Shown here piece after piece: positions 9,236-18,658 of a DNA stretch of 41,475 nt. How positions within the stretch are numbered: position 1 is the stretch's first letter; each line of letters starts with the position of its first letter. The DNA comes from Nitrosomonas communis (GTDB lineage Bacteria; Pseudomonadota; Gammaproteobacteria; Burkholderiales; Nitrosomonadaceae). A program made the position numbers and the translations under genes. Below the pieces are notes generated by a model. The model searched no databases. It was not told the origin of the DNA and worked only from the letters and a program-made list of their open reading frames with translations. Location: the NCBI RefSeq assembly GCF_900114745.1, contig NZ_FOUB01000032.1:1-41475 (forward strand). Reading direction: 5' to 3'.

Positions 9236-10386
9236 GATTGATTGGTTTTAGGTTTGACGATGACGCCGGCAGCAATGTCTTCGTTATCAAAGGATGTCAA
9301 TACCTGCTCACCTTCTTTCAAGCCGCTGATGATTTCCGTGAATGCCCAATTGGCCAGTCCCGTTTCTATGGTGCGCTCTTCAATGCGATCATGCTGGTCT
9401 AATACCAGTACTTTGCTCTGTTGTCGGATAGCTTGTGTCGGGATACGTAACACCTGTTCATGCCGATCAATAATGACTTCGACATCAGCGCTGTAGCCCA
9501 CTAACAGAGCATAGTTTGAGCCTTCGGTAAAATTGACTTCAACATCAACAGTACGAGCCTGCTTTTCTATTTCAGTGACATAGGGCGCAATACGGCGCAC
9601 CGTACCGGCAAAAGTTTGGCCAGGTAAGGCATCGAGTGTGATGCGTGCTTCTTGTCCGATTTTTATTTTGGGGGCATCTATTTCATCCATTGGTGCAGTA
9701 ACATACAAGCAGCTATCATCGATCAAATCAATCGCGGGAGGCGTAGGAATACCCGGAGGGGAGGGCATGGTATATTCACCCAGTTCGCCTGTGACTTGCG
9801 CAATAATGCCCGCAAAGGGCGCATAGAGTATGGTGCGATCCAGATTGGCTTGAGTGACTTCGATCTGAGCTTGGGTACGTTTGACATCTGCTGCCGAGGC
9901 AGCACAGTTTGCCTGACGGGCTTGCGCATTAGCATCAGCTTCTTCAGCCCGTTGTGAACTGATAAACCCTTGCGCAACCAGTTGCTGGGTTCGGATTGAT
10001 TCGCGTCTTGCATTGTCTGCCATAATGCAGGCTTCGCGCTGCCGGCTTTTGGCAGTGACCCATTGTTGTTTAGCCAATTCATGTTGTGCTACCAGATCAG
10101 CATTCCACAGCTTCAACAGAATATCCCCCTGCTTGACACGATCACCTTCATCTACGGGTAGTTTAACAATTTGCCCTCCTACAGCAGGAGCCAGTTTGGC
10201 TCGCCGGCAAGCTTTAATCGTGCCAGCACGCGTATTGACGACAGTGGCTTCCACTGTGCCGCGTGTAATGGTACCAACTTCGACTTCTACAGGCGGTTTG
10301 CGTGTGAAGTACCAGCCTGCATAACTCAGCAGGGCGGCTATGATGAGCAAGATGAGCCAATGAGACAATATTTTTGTTTTAAGCAT
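9232..10386 (-). CDS. Periplasmic adaptor (membrane fusion) subunit, MacA/HlyD type
   Basis: First gene of the exporter operon (384 aa). It has one N-terminal anchor helix (about residues 8-26, LSHWLILLIIAALLSYAG), a biotinyl-lipoyl-like segment (GGQIVKLPVDEGDRVKQGDILLKL), a long alpha-hairpin rich in Ala, Gln and Arg (about 95-185), and beta-barrel and membrane-proximal domains. It would link the inner-membrane permeases to an outer-membrane TolC-type channel; no such channel gene is in the window. The ATG at 10386 is the natural start. Four-base overlap with the ATPase gene supports one transcript. Confidence 0.92.
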   Translation of the reverse strand: MLKTKILSHWLILLIIAALLSYAGWYFTRKPPVEVEVGTITRGTVEATVVNTRAGTIKACRRAKLAPAVGGQIVKLPVDEGDRVKQGDILLKLWNADLVAQHELAKQQWVTAKSRQREACIMADNARRESIRTQQLVAQGFISSQRAEEADANAQARQANCAASAADVKRTQAQIEVTQANLDRTILYAPFAGIIAQVTGELGEYTMPSPPGIPTPPAIDLIDDSCLYVTAPMDEIDAPKIKIGQEARITLDALPGQTFAGTVRRIAPYVTEIEKQARTVDVEVNFTEGSNYALLVGYSADVEVIIDRHEQVLRIPTQAIRQQSKVLVLDQHDRIEERTIETGLANWAFTEIISGLKEGEQVLTSFDNEDIAAGVIVKPKTNQS

Positions 10387-10712
10387 GATAGAAATGCCTC
10401 AGTCACTTCAATAGGCAAATATACTCATATATTGTTATCAATTATTATTAAGTAAATTTATCATCGATTACACTAGAATCGTTTTGCCTGATTATGCCAC
10501 GCATAGACGGTATAGATATGCTAGATTCTTAACACTCGGAAAACTTCGACTGCAAATGGTTGGCAGCCGGCATGAGAAGCTTTACATATTGTAATTGGGC
10601 GAAATTAATTTTGTTTCAGTAATATTATTTTATGCTCGTTATGGATGAGTGCGGGTAGACACAAGTATGCAAATTATCACAAGCGTTATTTTGTTAAAAG
10701 CAGGAAATAGCC
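10387..10712. other. Divergent intergenic region between the exporter operon and the MutS-like gene
   Basis: No open reading frame of note. The region is AT-rich and must hold the promoters of the minus-strand exporter operon and the plus-strand MutS-like gene, but I cannot assign convincing -35/-10 boxes or an operator. An AGGAA ribosome binding site sits ahead of the ATG at 10713. Confidence 0.5.
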
Positions 10713-12386
10713 ATGAATGATGCAACAGAATCCAATTCCATTTCTATTTGGCGCACACCATTTATTTTATCAAGTGGTAAGCAGCCTGCAGGTATACGAG
10801 ATACGCGGCCAACTGACGCTGATTATGGTGTACTGGATCCCAAAACATTCCATGCGATAGAAGCGGATGCTTTATTTGAGGAAATCAATCAAGCTGAAAT
10901 GCAGATAGGGCAATCGGTACTTTACCGATCATTGGCTAGACCTACCCATGATGTACAATTGCTGCAGAAAAAACAGGAAGCATTACGCGAGTTAGCAGCC
11001 CATCCCGAACTATTTGCAGCACTGGATAGCTTCATTAAGAAAATGGTGTCTGGGGAAGAATCTCTCTACTATCTGCTCTATGGAGAGTTTGCGGGTGGAC
11101 TGACCACAGATAATCCAAAAAATAAGACAGGGAAACTGGAATTTGGTGGCTATGGTTATCATCAGTTTATTGATGGAACTGAATTCGCGGTCAGTCTGGT
11201 TGAAGAAGCGGATTCGCTGCCACCCGTGCAAAGTACGTATTTGCAGGAAATGATTCAAGCCATTCGTGATTTTGCTAATTCCCGAATTTACGCTTTAATG
11301 CATGGCCCAATTTACGTTATCGATGGTAAGTTTAAAACCAAGGAAGAAAAACCACCTTATTTGCCTGTTCCCCGCTTTCGGCCCTCTGTGTTCAAATGGC
11401 TGCCCACACTGATTTTTTTGTCCATAGTAAGTGGTTTGCTTTATTTCTTTCAAAACATGCTGGTTGAGTTAGGTGTCACTTATATTGGCTATGGCATGCT
11501 GATACTTACCATACCGATCATTCCCATTATCATGCAGGCTGTCAGTTCTTCCGACCGGGATTCCGTGATTTATCCTTTACAAAGACTTTTCCGACAAAGC
11601 CCTGATCTGGCTAAAGCAATGGAAGCGCTTGGCATGATTGATGAATTGCTGTCTTTGCTCCGCTATGCTCAGTCTGTCAATGGGGAAAGGGTGTTGCCTG
11701 AAATCATCGAGGCAGGGCAACACACGCTTACTGTCAGAAATGCAAAAAATCTATTGCTTGCCAGAATGCAACCAGACTATGTTCCCAACGATATCCAATT
11801 GAATGCAGCCAATCGTCTACTGATTATCACCGGGCCGAATAGCGGTGGAAAAACAGCTTATTGCAAAACTGTCGTACAGATTCAACTGTTAGGGCAAACG
11901 GGGAGTTATATCCCTGCAACGGCTGGGCGGTTAGTGCCAGCAGAGCATATTTTTTATCAAGTACCTGAACCAGGACGCTTAGAGGAAGGAATGGGGCGTT
12001 TTGCTCACGAACTGAAACAAACCCGTGAGATTTTTTTCAATTCGACTTCCCTCAGCCTGGTCGTGCTTGATGAGCTGGCGGAAGGGACTACCTTTGAAGA
12101 AAAAATGACGCTTTCCGAGTATGTACTCAAGGGCTTTCATAAGCTCGGTGCAACGACCATACTGGTCACTCATAACCACGAGCTGTGTGAACGTTTACAA
12201 GGCGAGGGTATCGGCAGCTATTTGCATGTCGAATTTTTACCAGAAGGCCCAACTCACCGCTTGATCTCAGGGATATCCCGTGAGAGTCATGCTGATCGTG
12301 TGGCAAGTGCTATCGGTTTCAGTAAAGAAGATGTAGAAAAGCATCTTGCGGCATTAAAAGATTCTGCTGTATCCGAGAAGGATTAA
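10713..12386 (+). CDS. Membrane-anchored MutS-family ATPase
   Basis: A 557-aa protein whose C-terminal half is a MutS-type ABC ATPase domain: Walker A GPNSGGKT at residues 374-381 and Walker B VVLDELAEGT with D453 and E454, followed by the H-loop-like VTHNHEL. Unlike true MutS it lacks the mismatch-recognition domains. It has two hydrophobic helices at about residues 226-275 (LIFLSIVSGLLYFF and GYGMLILTIPIIPIIM). That places the ATPase at the membrane and argues against classical mismatch repair. The function of such membrane MutS-like proteins is not known to me. Monocistronic by position. Confidence 0.8.
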   Translation: MNDATESNSISIWRTPFILSSGKQPAGIRDTRPTDADYGVLDPKTFHAIEADALFEEINQAEMQIGQSVLYRSLARPTHDVQLLQKKQEALRELAAHPELFAALDSFIKKMVSGEESLYYLLYGEFAGGLTTDNPKNKTGKLEFGGYGYHQFIDGTEFAVSLVEEADSLPPVQSTYLQEMIQAIRDFANSRIYALMHGPIYVIDGKFKTKEEKPPYLPVPRFRPSVFKWLPTLIFLSIVSGLLYFFQNMLVELGVTYIGYGMLILTIPIIPIIMQAVSSSDRDSVIYPLQRLFRQSPDLAKAMEALGMIDELLSLLRYAQSVNGERVLPEIIEAGQHTLTVRNAKNLLLARMQPDYVPNDIQLNAANRLLIITGPNSGGKTAYCKTVVQIQLLGQTGSYIPATAGRLVPAEHIFYQVPEPGRLEEGMGRFAHELKQTREIFFNSTSLSLVVLDELAEGTTFEEKMTLSEYVLKGFHKLGATTILVTHNHELCERLQGEGIGSYLHVEFLPEGPTHRLISGISRESHADRVASAIGFSKEDVEKHLAALKDSAVSEKD

Positions 12387-12552
12387 TAGTAGTTTACTTA
12401 TTAATATTCAACATGTAGAGATAAATCAAACAAATAATTTACTCGCTTTGAGGGATATCTTGTATGTTTGTGTAAACGGTGCACTAGTTACCATTTAAAA
12501 ATTCTATCTTAAAACAGGATAGTAAATAAACTCAAAACAACTTTCCAATTAG

Positions 12553-12775
12553 AAACAGGCATTGTCTAATTTTTGCTGATATTGTGTATCGTATTGCCAG
12601 TTGCATTGGTCGCATTGGTCATTGATAACAGGTTTATTCCAGCTATAACTAAGATGCTCTGTCATTCCAGTTTCTAGTGCTGCTTCATCAGCTTCTTCGT
12701 AAGCTGCTTGAATAGACCATTTCACCAATCAGATCTGCCGGCTTCTTGTAATGAGCCAGTAGGCTGCTTTTGCCT
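12553..12775 (-). pseudogene. Decayed IS256-family transposase N-terminal remnant
   Basis: Reading the minus strand across frames recovers an IS256-type N-terminus: LLAHYKKPADLIGE, then GLFKQLTKKLMKQ in a second frame, then ALETGMTEHLSY in a third. At least two frameshifts and a stop break it, and the DDE catalytic region is absent. After TEHLSY the sequence no longer follows the family and ends at a TAA near 12553. Confidence 0.55.
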
Positions 12776-13274
12776 AACCTCCATTCTTTTTTAGGAGGTT
12801 ATCGGCAGAAATTAGCACAAGTTCCGGATGACAAGGCTTCAATTTGCTCACATTGATGGAATTGAGCCTTGCCCAGCCTTCATTGGGAAACTTCTTTGGC
12901 CCACCTCCTGGCACTTACCCAGAGTCTCCAGGCTACTCCACCATGACGGAGCACAGGCTATCAGGCTATTTGAGGCTGCCACATATAGAGGAATTATAGT
13001 TGTAGAATGGGACTAATTAATAGATAGTATAAACACTAGAAATTCTTTAAATAGCAGTATCTTAGATTTCCTTTGCTTAATATCAGGAAGTAATGAAACT
13101 GCAAGAAATATCTGTTATGTCTCGATATATGAGATACATTTTTTCGTAATCGTAAACAGCAATAGGTAATAGTTCACGTTAAATTGTTAACCTACGTGAG
13201 AATAGGTTGCCTAGGCAAGTTGAGAGATTACATAAATATGACACACAAAACTACCATACTGTACCACGATATAT
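12776..13274. other. Gene-free stretch upstream of the diguanylate cyclase
   Basis: I see no convincing gene. It contains an 8-bp perfect inverted repeat (TAACCTCC at 12775-12782 and GGAGGTTA at 12794-12801), whose T-run is in the loop, so it is not a normal terminator. A 21-bp segment at 13043-13063 recurs at 16167-16187 with two mismatches. A weak reading frame at 12828-13016 has no family signature. The promoter of the diguanylate cyclase should lie here. Confidence 0.4.
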
Positions 13275-14960
13275 ATGCTTAAATTTCCTTTGGGGCACGG
13301 TTTATTCTCAAAATGTGATGACTATAAAGTCATTATTGCCGGCAGCCTGTCAGTTGTAGGATTGGCGCTAGTAGCGGGCATTGCAGTCTATAGTCTGATG
13401 AAACCTCAAATTGAATCTGCATTTAGCAGAAACATGGAAATCGCATTGAAGAATAAGCCACATTTTTTTGAAAATCAAACTGAGAAATTTCCGATGTATG
13501 CTCACCATGACTCGTTTCTAGCATGGGCTGATAATCAGCTTATTCTGCATATTAAAAAAGATGTGCTGGATCAGTACGAGCAGCGTATCGGAAGCATCAC
13601 AACGGAAAAAAGGCTGCCGCAGCTAACAAGCTATCTCAGAGAAATCAAGGAAATCAGTAAAAGTGCTGAGCTCATATTGTGCGAAACGCTAGAAGTAGCG
13701 GGGCAGGAAATGATATGTCTTTTGAGTAATGCTCATTTTGTTAAATTCGAGCAGTTGCCAAGTGAAGTTAGAGAGACAAAAACGCTCATGAGTTACGCAC
13801 TGGATGGGAAATCAGGCATTACTAGCATGAATGAATATCGGCAAGTACCCGTGGTGGCATCATTTACTCCGGTGGGCTCGCTTGGTATGGCACTGATACT
13901 GGACAAGGAAGAGTTATGCAGCGCGATGATGGAGCAAGGAAAAATCATCGCAGCGTTTGTTTTTGTGCTAATAATCACAGGATTACTGCTATTGTTCTGG
14001 CTGATACTGCCTCTAATGCGCAAATTGGCCCATTCCGAGAGAAAAGCACGGGAACGTTTGAAAGAATGCCAATGTCTGCATGGAATTCGCCGCGATATGG
14101 AGCATAATTTGCCGGAGGAAGAGTTTTACCAAAAAGTCATGGTGCGTCTGATAAAGGCGATGCAGTTTCCAGAAATCACCTCTGTCATGATCAAACTTGG
14201 CGATAAGCAATTTGTTTCTGATCGATACAATAAGGATTTAATGCATAGGCTGCAAGCTCAGATCATAGTCAATGGTGAAGCTTATGGATGGTTACAAGTC
14301 ATTTATAGTGAAGAACGACCCTTTTGGATACCGGAAGAACAAGATTTGATCGATACGATCGCAAGTGATCTGGGAAGATGGATTGAGCAGAACCAGACAA
14401 AGCAACGCATTACCCAGATGGCGACCCACGATGGACTAACCGGACTACCTAACCGTTATTTACTACACGACCGCATCAAACAAGTACTGGCTCATGGTCG
14501 CCGTACACATGAACAGGCAGCGGTGCTATTTATTGATTTAGATCGTTTCAAGAGCATTAACGATTCACAGGGGCATGCAATAGGTGATTTGCTCTTGCAG
14601 GAAGTAGCAACAAGGCTAGCTGCAATTATACGTAGCGCCGATACGGTAGCGCGTCATGGCGGAGATGAATTTATTATACTTTTACAAAACATCACAGATA
14701 GCCAGGAAGCGAAAGTGGTGGCGCAAAAAATATTAAATGAATTGACCCAGCCGTTTCATATTCATGGGAAGGAATTGCATATAGGCGGCAGTATCGGCAT
14801 TGCCCTCTTCCCGCACGATGGAGACGATGTGGAGACATTGCTGAGGAATAGTGATATCGCCATGTACCATGCCAAAAAGAGCGATCGCAATAGCTATCGG
14901 TTCTTTTCTCCCGAAATGAATCAAAAAATAGCAGAGAATGGTTCAGTAGAGTTGAGATAA
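13275..14960 (+). CDS. Diguanylate cyclase with periplasmic sensor and GGDEF domain
   Basis: A 561-aa inner-membrane sensor enzyme expected to make cyclic di-GMP from two GTP. Helix 1 is at about residues 17-38, a periplasmic sensor loop at about 40-215, helix 2 at about 217-240 (IIAAFVFVLIITGLLLLFW), then a GAF-like segment (about 255-370). The GGDEF domain follows, with its active-site motif at residues 462-466 and an allosteric I-site RSAD at 453-456, so product inhibition is expected. The C-terminus YRFFSPEMNQKIAE is the linker usually followed by an EAL domain, but the frame stops soon after it, 20 bp before a MITE copy. The enzyme may therefore be a truncated GGDEF-EAL protein. No clear ribosome binding site precedes the ATG. 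Confidence 0.88.
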   Translation: MLKFPLGHGLFSKCDDYKVIIAGSLSVVGLALVAGIAVYSLMKPQIESAFSRNMEIALKNKPHFFENQTEKFPMYAHHDSFLAWADNQLILHIKKDVLDQYEQRIGSITTEKRLPQLTSYLREIKEISKSAELILCETLEVAGQEMICLLSNAHFVKFEQLPSEVRETKTLMSYALDGKSGITSMNEYRQVPVVASFTPVGSLGMALILDKEELCSAMMEQGKIIAAFVFVLIITGLLLLFWLILPLMRKLAHSERKARERLKECQCLHGIRRDMEHNLPEEEFYQKVMVRLIKAMQFPEITSVMIKLGDKQFVSDRYNKDLMHRLQAQIIVNGEAYGWLQVIYSEERPFWIPEEQDLIDTIASDLGRWIEQNQTKQRITQMATHDGLTGLPNRYLLHDRIKQVLAHGRRTHEQAAVLFIDLDRFKSINDSQGHAIGDLLLQEVATRLAAIIRSADTVARHGGDEFIILLQNITDSQEAKVVAQKILNELTQPFHIHGKELHIGGSIGIALFPHDGDDVETLLRNSDIAMYHAKKSDRNSYRFFSPEMNQKIAENGSVELR

Positions 14961-14980
14961 TTGGGTTGGTTAGGATAATT

Positions 14981-15085
14981 ATTCCAATTCCAAATCAAAC
15001 ATGACGCGGAGGCGAGCCGCAGACACTATAAAAATAATACGGCAAGGTGAAGCCGACAAAGTCAGTTTTGATTTAGAAGTAGAAT
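14981..15085 (+). repeat. MITE-like terminal-inverted-repeat element, copy 1
   Basis: A 105-bp element bounded by ATTCCA...AGAAT ends that form imperfect terminal inverted repeats (left ATTCCAATTCCAAATCAAA, right the complement with changes). The interior carries GGCGAGCCGCAGAC and GGCAAGGTGAAGCCGAC. The same element recurs at 24478-24579 (inverted) and 26868-26970. It encodes no protein. Target-site duplication is not clear. Confidence 0.8.
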
Positions 15086-15216
15086 TAGGCTTCTTTTATA
15101 TGAAACGATAAAGCAATATGAGGCAACTTACTTGTCCTTTGTATAGGTGTTTTTACGAATGTTCTGTCTCTGGAGGGATGATGCTCGGAATCAGCGCCGT
15201 AGAAACCAGAGTAATT

Positions 15217-15390
15217 CTAGTATGCATTAGAAACTGCATTAATAATCCGATATATCAAACATAGTGGTCGATAATTACCCCACGCAATAACCATTTCCTC
15301 TAGCCGCTCCTTAAGTTTTTTCCAATCCTCGCGTAGTGCAACATCTCCCTGGGGATGAGCGGTATCCGGCACTAGCTTACTGCCAGCCAT
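15217..15390 (-). CDS. Possible small protein of 57 aa, unrecognised
   Basis: An ATG-initiated frame on the minus strand reads MAGSKLVPDTAHPQGDVALR, then an amphipathic stretch EDWKKLKERLEEMV. It has protein-like composition but no good ribosome binding site, no recognised family and no operon partner. It may be the remnant of a larger gene. Confidence 0.22.
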   Translation of the reverse strand: MAGSKLVPDTAHPQGDVALREDWKKLKERLEEMVIAWGNYRPLCLIYRIINAVSNAY

Positions 15391-15413
15391 GGCGAATCAG
15401 TATTCGATAAACC

Positions 15414-15448
15414 AGTAAATATCCCCGGGAAAGCCGGGGATATTTACT
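15414..15448. repeat. Perfect palindrome, 15-bp arms with 5-base loop (IS200-end-like)
   Basis: Arms AGTAAATATCCCCGG and CCGGGGATATTTACT flank the loop GAAAG, with no mismatch. The CCCCGG core resembles the end hairpin of the IS200 copy at 31476-31502, so this may be an orphan end of that element type. It could also act as a bidirectional terminator. Confidence 0.7.
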
Positions 15449-15570
15449 ACCATGATTGTCACATTTTTTACAAGTCGTTGCGTAAAATCTGAGAAAATGG
15501 CCAAAATGGTTTTTACTTTTTATTTTTTCAAAGGGTCTTGATGACTCCACTAATTTGAGTAGTGCTTGAC

Positions 15571-15834
15571 CTATGGGAACATAGGGTAAATAGTTCTTTG
15601 AAATTTTTTATTTTTCTTGGGTTTGATTTGTTGCCGTAGTTGTGCTTGCTTATGAGTTTGCTCCTGTCGATTTGTTTGATAGTTATCTTGCTGAATGCTG
15701 CTATCAATGGCGATAACCTTCGAAGAACTAGCTCCACTGGCAGAGACATTTATTGAATTTGCCGATACATGTCCGGAGGTACCACATGCAATAAGGATGA
15801 TTACAAATATTGTTTTTTTATTAAACAAATTCAT
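15571..15834 (-). CDS. Small secreted protein, unrecognised
   Basis: An 87-aa product with a clear Sec signal peptide (MNLFNKKTIFVIILIACGTS, cleavage probably after HVSA at about residue 25). The mature part is polar, first Ser-rich, then Gln/Lys-rich (QEQTHKQAQLRQQIKPKKNK). A good ribosome binding site (AAGGAGA) lies just ahead of the ATG at 15834. No family is recognised. Being basic and small, it is likely periplasmic or exported; its role is unknown. It is monocistronic. Confidence 0.6.
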   Translation of the reverse strand: MNLFNKKTIFVIILIACGTSGHVSANSINVSASGASSSKVIAIDSSIQQDNYQTNRQEQTHKQAQLRQQIKPKKNKKFQRTIYPMFP

Positions 15835-16215
15835 TTTATTTCTCCTTAGAAATATTTAACTATTCCTAGTCTCATCAAAATGTTTTACATAACTCCTTAT
15901 CTGTTTAATGATCGTATATGGCATTTCACACAATAAAAATAAGCGCATACCTTAATTTTTTATAAGGAAAGTCTTTAAAATTGAATAAGAAAAATTCTTC
16001 TTCATATATTGGAGGATGAGGAATAGTGATTGGATTAGGTAAGGTTTCAATTCCTAAATTAAATTTATGTCAATTTATTTGACATATGATATTTTGATAA
16101 ATCACTTATCCCCTTGCCAATCGTACTTCAGTACAATATACAAACTGAACATAGTGTTGAACAAAGTTCTTTAAATAGCGCTATCTTGATGTTCGAAACA
16201 TCAAGACACCAATAG
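15835..16215. other. Gene-free stretch with a 21-bp perfect palindrome
   Basis: No gene is seen. A perfect inverted repeat lies at 16185-16205 (CTTGATGTT, loop CGA, AACATCAAG). Just ahead of it, 16167-16187 repeats the sequence at 13043-13063 with two mismatches. The promoter of the small secreted protein gene should be near 15850-15900. Confidence 0.45.
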
Positions 16216-16452
16216 CAAGACAAATCCCTGCCTATTACCTTGGAAATTGCCATTAATCAACAGGTAATTCTTGATCAAATCGTAGAGGGAAACGCAGCTG
16301 AATCGGATATCGAGCTTTCCGCAATAATGGACTATCTTCCCTTCTGCTTATTCATTGATAATTTGGTTAGAATAAAAAAGAGGGGTAATTGCCTGAAACT
16401 GATCACCTTCGATGGTGGATTAGGATTAAACGTTAACCGGGATGGATGCTGA
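16216..16452 (+). pseudogene. Internal fragment of a ChaN/TraB-like protein gene
   Basis: The frame reads LPITLEIAINQQVILDQIV, then ESDIELSAIMDYLPF and GNCLKLITFDGG. It is closely related to the segment LSVALEIASNQQATL of the second broken copy at 40686-40973. The N-terminal GERHKRP-type motif seen in that copy is missing here, and the frame ends early at 16452, so it is a fragment. ChaN/TraB-like assignment (heme-uptake or Tiki-superfamily fold) is tentative. Confidence 0.4.
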
Positions 16453-16479
16453 AAAATTGGTGAGTTAAATAAACGAGGT

Positions 16480-16504
16480 AGTCCCCCGGCTTTGCCGGGG
16501 AACT
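16480..16504. repeat. IS200-end-like hairpin
   Basis: Inverted repeat AGTCCCCCGGC, loop TTT, GCCGGGGAACT with one mismatch. The core CCCCCGGC/GCCGGGG matches the hairpin beside the IS200 transposase at 31476-31502, yet no transposase gene is next to it. It may be an orphan element end or a terminator of the preceding fragment. Confidence 0.6.
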
Positions 16505-16630
16505 ATTAAATTAACAATGACAATCGTATCAGTTTGGTTGCTTTAAATGCTAAAAGTATTGAAAATATCTGAAAACTATATGATTACTTATTAGACACCA
16601 CAGCAACTAACTTTATCTGGAAGATATAAT

Positions 16631-17073
16631 ATGCCAACATACTGTGTTCAGAAGGTCCACTATGACCATCGAGCGGATTTAGCTCCCATCTAAAGTACTC
16701 CCGAACAGCTACCCGAGAGGAACACGATCAATTCCTGAATTTATATCGCGAAGAGGGCATCGGCGGATACGGTTTTCATGAGTGTTTGAACTTCGCTATG
16801 TCAGAGATAGAGCCAGCAAAATTATATATCCCACCTACATGTATTCCGCATGAGAGAAGGCACAATGATGAGTTTGTAATTTTTTCTATAACGTCTCAAC
16901 AAGATAGAGAATTACCTTCTCATATTGTCGGCGTCCATGCAGCAATGTGCTTTCTTTCAGAAGTAGGCATTCCTCGTGCTTTAGATCCGATAGATATAAA
17001 CGAGGAGCCATTGCGATACCATGCGGAAGGGGTAACAGAATTTACGACAATATTTGCTACATCTGTCTTATAG
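16631..17073 (+). pseudogene. Frameshifted hypothetical protein
   Basis: An ATG at 16631 opens MPTYCVQKVHYDHRADLAPI and hits a stop. The next frame continues with HLKYSRTATREEHDQFLNLY, then REEGIGGYGFHECLNFAMSE and IPPTCIPHERRHNDEFVIF, to a TAG at 17073. The two parts read as one protein of about 145 aa with a one-base frameshift near 16680. I do not recognise the family with confidence. Translation of the second part alone would need a TTG (16786) or ATG (16798). Confidence 0.45.
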
Positions 17074-17123
17074 AACTTTCGGCAAGGTAGGCCCACACCT
17101 CAATATCACTCTGGGGCAACGGC

Positions 17124-17724
17124 TTGCAGTGCATTGAGGCAGGACATGCTGAAAATATTCTTATGGATACACTTCAGGCAGCGCTGGACGAAGAAATTAA
17201 CCCGTTAACGCCTCGTGGACTTGTCCTTGTAAGAGAAATTGAGGTTATCGAGAGGATTCAGCAGCGTTATTTTGATATACATCCTCCGCACAACCTTCCT
17301 GTGGGGAATATCCACCTGCTACCACCAGACAAGGATTTAGGTCCTCTGGGAGAGGAGATTGTGTTTTTGCGTGAAATACAAGAAGTAATAAGAATAGGTC
17401 TCGGTGCGAATGTGGTGGAATGGGTATCACAAGCTGTTTCACAGACTCCATACGATATTAAGTCAAAAAAGGATGCGTGGTGGACTTGTCGAAGATTTTT
17501 ATATCGAAGTTAAGGCAACAACTGATAATGGAGGCGGAAATATTTATTTATCTTCTGGCCAATTGAATTTCCTAGAGGAGAATAACGATAACTCGGCGCT
17601 TGCTGTAGTGATTTGCGGTAATGATCGAGAAGTTTATAATGTTATTTATCGGACACTACAGGAGATTCGGAAAGACTTTCAGTTTGAACCGATCAAGTTC
17701 AGACTAGAGCAAAGAGGCGCCTGA
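17124..17724 (+). pseudogene. DUF3883-like (PD-(D/E)xK nuclease fold) protein, frameshifted
   Basis: The first frame (from a TTG at 17124) ends YDIKSKKD before drifting out of frame. The next frame continues GGLVEDFYIEVKATTDNGGG, then NIYLSSGQLNFLEEN, and ends at 17724. The YDIKS ... YIEVKAT pair matches the D ... ExK motif of DUF3883/nuclease-like domains associated with restriction-type proteins. A +1 shift near 17475 joins the halves. It directly follows another frameshifted gene and precedes an IS5-type element, so the whole patch appears dead. Confidence 0.5.
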
Positions 17725-17774
17725 CAAATCTTTGTCGCAGGTCCACTCAAAGCGGGTTGACAGCTGAACTCTAG

Positions 17775-18633
17775 GGTCTGTTGACGTTTTAAGATAAGTA
17801 TTTCATAAATAAAAGCAAACTCGTAAGATTGGGTTTCCTATACCCCCAACAAAACGAGTTTGCGATGCCGCGATGGATGCTCAATGATGAGTTCTGGTCG
17901 AAGCTGGAGAAGATTCTGCTTCAAGAAGCGATGGATAACAAGCGAAATCTGCGCATGACAGTGGAAGGAATACTGTATCGAATGCGGGTTGGCTGTCCGC
18001 AGTGAAACCTACCCAAGGCATTCGGCTGCTGAAATTCCATCTATAAAAGATTCAATGCATAGTCATTGAGCATGAAAGGGTTCCATATTTTCAAAGCATT
18101 GGCTATTGATCCGGATTGGGAGTGGAAATTTATTGATGGCAGCTATGTTAAAGCACATCAACATAGTGCGGGAGCAGCAAGTCAAGAATCGCAAGCAATT
18201 GGCAAAAGCCGTGCAGGCAATACAATACCACAAAGATCCATTTAGTGGTCGATGGTTATGTCTTGCCAGTTGAGTTTGAAATTACCGGTGGAGAAGTCAA
18301 TGACTGTTCTGCAGCACCTGATTTGATTGCCAGGCTGACTGACGCAAAAGCGATGGTTGCGGACAAGGGCTATGACAGCGAATAGATACGGGAACAGATA
18401 ACGAAGAAGGGGGCTCGGGCTGTGATACCAAGAAAGCGCAACTCGTGGATGGGGAATGCAGATATGGATTGGGGTTTATATCGATACCAGCATTGGGTGG
18501 AGAATGCTTTTGCCCGGCTAAAGCAGTATCGGGCAATAGGGACACGATACGACAAACTGAAGCGAAATTATGAAAGTATAGTAGCTATGGTGTGTGGATA
18601 TCTGTGGCTACCTATGTGAAATGTCAACAGACC
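17775..18633 (+). mobile_element. IS5-family (IS427-like) insertion sequence, complete ends, dead transposase
   Basis: Terminal inverted repeats GGTCTGTTGACGTTT (from 17775) and the complement ending at 18633 are flanked on both sides by CTAG (17771-17774 and 18634-18637), the target duplication expected of this IS5 subgroup. The element is 859 bp. The transposase frame starts at an ATG at 17865 (MPRWMLNDEFWSKLEKILL) and is recognisable up to the C-terminal HWVENAFARLKQYRAIGTRY ending at 18619. Several frameshifts and stops in between, together with missing sequence, make it inactive. Confidence 0.85.
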
Positions 18634-18658
18634 CTAGACTATCATTAACTATCCGCTT

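Noticed and set aside
12828..13016. 62-codon frame on the plus strand
   Set aside because: No family signature, no ribosome binding site, and adjacent DNA is transposase debris.
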